Positions 50,060-50,794 of a stretch of 50,794 nt of DNA are shown in pieces. Origin of the DNA: Sphingomonas sp. PP-CC-1A-547 (GTDB lineage Bacteria > Pseudomonadota > Alphaproteobacteria > Sphingomonadales > Sphingomonadaceae); the NCBI RefSeq assembly GCF_003610375.1, contig NZ_RAPZ01000018.1, positions 1-50,794 on the forward strand. The letters are read 5' to 3'. The translations under genes and the position numbers were made by a program. The notes under the pieces are model-generated. The model did no database searches. It saw only the letters and a list, made by a program, of their open reading frames with translations, and was not told where the DNA came from. The stretch's first letter is position 1. Each line of letters starts with the position of its first letter.

Positions 50060-50657
50060 AAGTTGGGCGCGTGATTGCTGGCCCACCCGTCCGCGGTGGT
50101 GTCCGCGTTACGTTTGCGGGCTCGACCCGATCCTGGACGTCGATCAGAGATCGATCATCGCTAAGAACCTGCCATTCGTTCATCCATAGAACGCCCGACT
50201 TAGAGCACCGTCTCGCGCATGCTGAACGGCATGACGGATAAGCAACGATTTAGCGGCTACCGAGCTTGATCGACGGTCAACAGCTGTGCGCAAAAGCCTT
50301 GCGGTCGCCAATGCTGAGTCAAGGTGGTTGGCGATTTGGTAGCGTCATGCAGGATGAGCGCAAAACCGCGTCGCTCCTCTTTGCCGACAGCCATGAGCAG
50401 CATGGGCGGCCCCGGCCTGATCGTCAGTCAATTGCCCGGTCCTCGACCGACCTGCGATCCCTCTGGCGTCTCCAGGCAGGTGTTGCCAGTGAGTGCAAGA
50501 ACGCGGCCGGTCGCCAGTGGATGTGGACCGGGGCGGTCATGCCAGGGCTGAATACCGATCGCAGATAGTCTGCGGCCAACGTCGGCCCGCGTTCCACGGG
50601 TAACAGCCCGATGACGGCGGCGGGGCGACCGCGCTTCGCTCGCCAGTCTTTGCGTTC
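50060..50657. other. Non-coding or decayed region at right edge
   Basis: About 600 bp without a supported gene. Several short open frames on both strands have no ribosome binding site and no recognisable product. The mixture of frames is what one expects of decayed mobile or plasmid-derived sequence, and a recombinase-like 3' fragment follows. No complete insertion sequence or target duplication is visible. Confidence 0.4.
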
Positions 50658-50794
50658 GATGGTGAACAGCCAGACCGCGCCGAGGCGCTGAGAGCGGGAG
50701 CGTTCGAACGGTTGCGAGCGCTCATCGATGCGGTGGTGCTGACGCCGGAAGACGGCAATCTCGCGATCGACCTGCGCGGGGAGCTGGCGTCAAT
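50658..50794 (+). pseudogene. C-terminal fragment of a serine recombinase/resolvase-like protein, cut by window end
   Basis: In the frame of GAT at 50658 the sequence reads DGEQPDRAEALRAGAFE followed by LIDAVVLTPEDGNLAIDLR and GELAS. This matches the C-terminal region of large serine recombinases ('..AEALR.LIdeIVLTP..G.L.I.LRGELA'). No start codon or catalytic domain is found upstream; the sequence before 50658 has the character of decayed DNA. The product may continue to the right of the window. It suggests that a mobile element or its relic begins near here. Confidence 0.6.

Noticed and set aside
50266..50568. 100-codon plus-strand open frame near the right edge
   Set aside because: It has no ribosome binding site or family match, and several competing frames of equal quality exist; probably decayed DNA.

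Overview
The window looks like a chromosomal segment of a sphingomonad (Sphingomonas or a close relative, Alphaproteobacteria). I infer this from the high G+C, the dense operons with 4-nt start/stop overlaps, three large TonB-dependent receptors (TBDRs) without sugar-specific partners, and sphingomonad-like TBDR signal and TonB-box regions. I see no rRNA, tRNA, CRISPR array or complete mobile element. The right edge carries the 3' part of a serine-recombinase-like gene in otherwise decayed DNA.

Layout. (1) 1-7988: a MocR-type regulator, an azoreductase and a GNAT protein, then a decayed luciferase-like monooxygenase (2838-3060), then a minus-strand detoxification block (two paralogous NmrA-like reductases flanking a DsbA/FrnE protein, a beta-class glutathione transferase, an AhpD-like protein and a small membrane protein), and a divergent FMN reductase. 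(2) 8014-9611: a group III truncated haemoglobin and an exported catalase-type peroxidase. (3) 10006-14311: six mostly unassigned exported proteins, including an LprI-like and an RsiV/DUF3298-like protein. (4) 14699-16686: 3-methyladenine glycosylase Tag coupled to a 14-helix drug-efflux protein. (5) 16845-34508: a large organosulfur-acquisition locus. (6) 34596-39924: a GlcG/HbpS protein, a TauD-type dioxygenase coupled to an MFS carrier, an RBBP9-like hydrolase and a DUF389 membrane protein. (7) 40430-45540: a ferric-siderophore uptake and reduction operon with a Fur-box-like site. (8) 45858-49990: a LysR regulator divergent from an alpha/beta hydrolase-cupin fusion, a hydrolase-fold protein that has lost its nucleophile serine, and an SDR gene broken by an in-frame amber codon.

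The most interesting part is region 5. A LysR gene (23282) sits beside a divergent promoter region. To its left runs SfnB/DszC-type flavin monooxygenase - D-2-hydroxyacid dehydrogenase - class II aldolase - SsuA-like lipoprotein - TBDR. To its right runs SsuC-like permease - SsuB-like ATPase - thiol-dioxygenase-type cupin - triple rhodanese - SsuD-like monooxygenase - second SsuA-like protein - second TBDR - NtaA/DszA-type monooxygenase - peroxiredoxin-like protein. This reads as a complete outer membrane-to-cytoplasm route for one or more organosulfur compounds: two outer-membrane receptors, two binding proteins sharing one ABC transporter, three different flavin monooxygenase types for C-S cleavage or S-oxidation, and enzymes for thiol and sulfane sulfur. 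No flavin reductase lies inside the locus. The aldolase/dehydrogenase pair suggests a hydroxylated or sugar-like sulfonate, which is inference. All assignments rest on reading the translated sequence; no database search was run.
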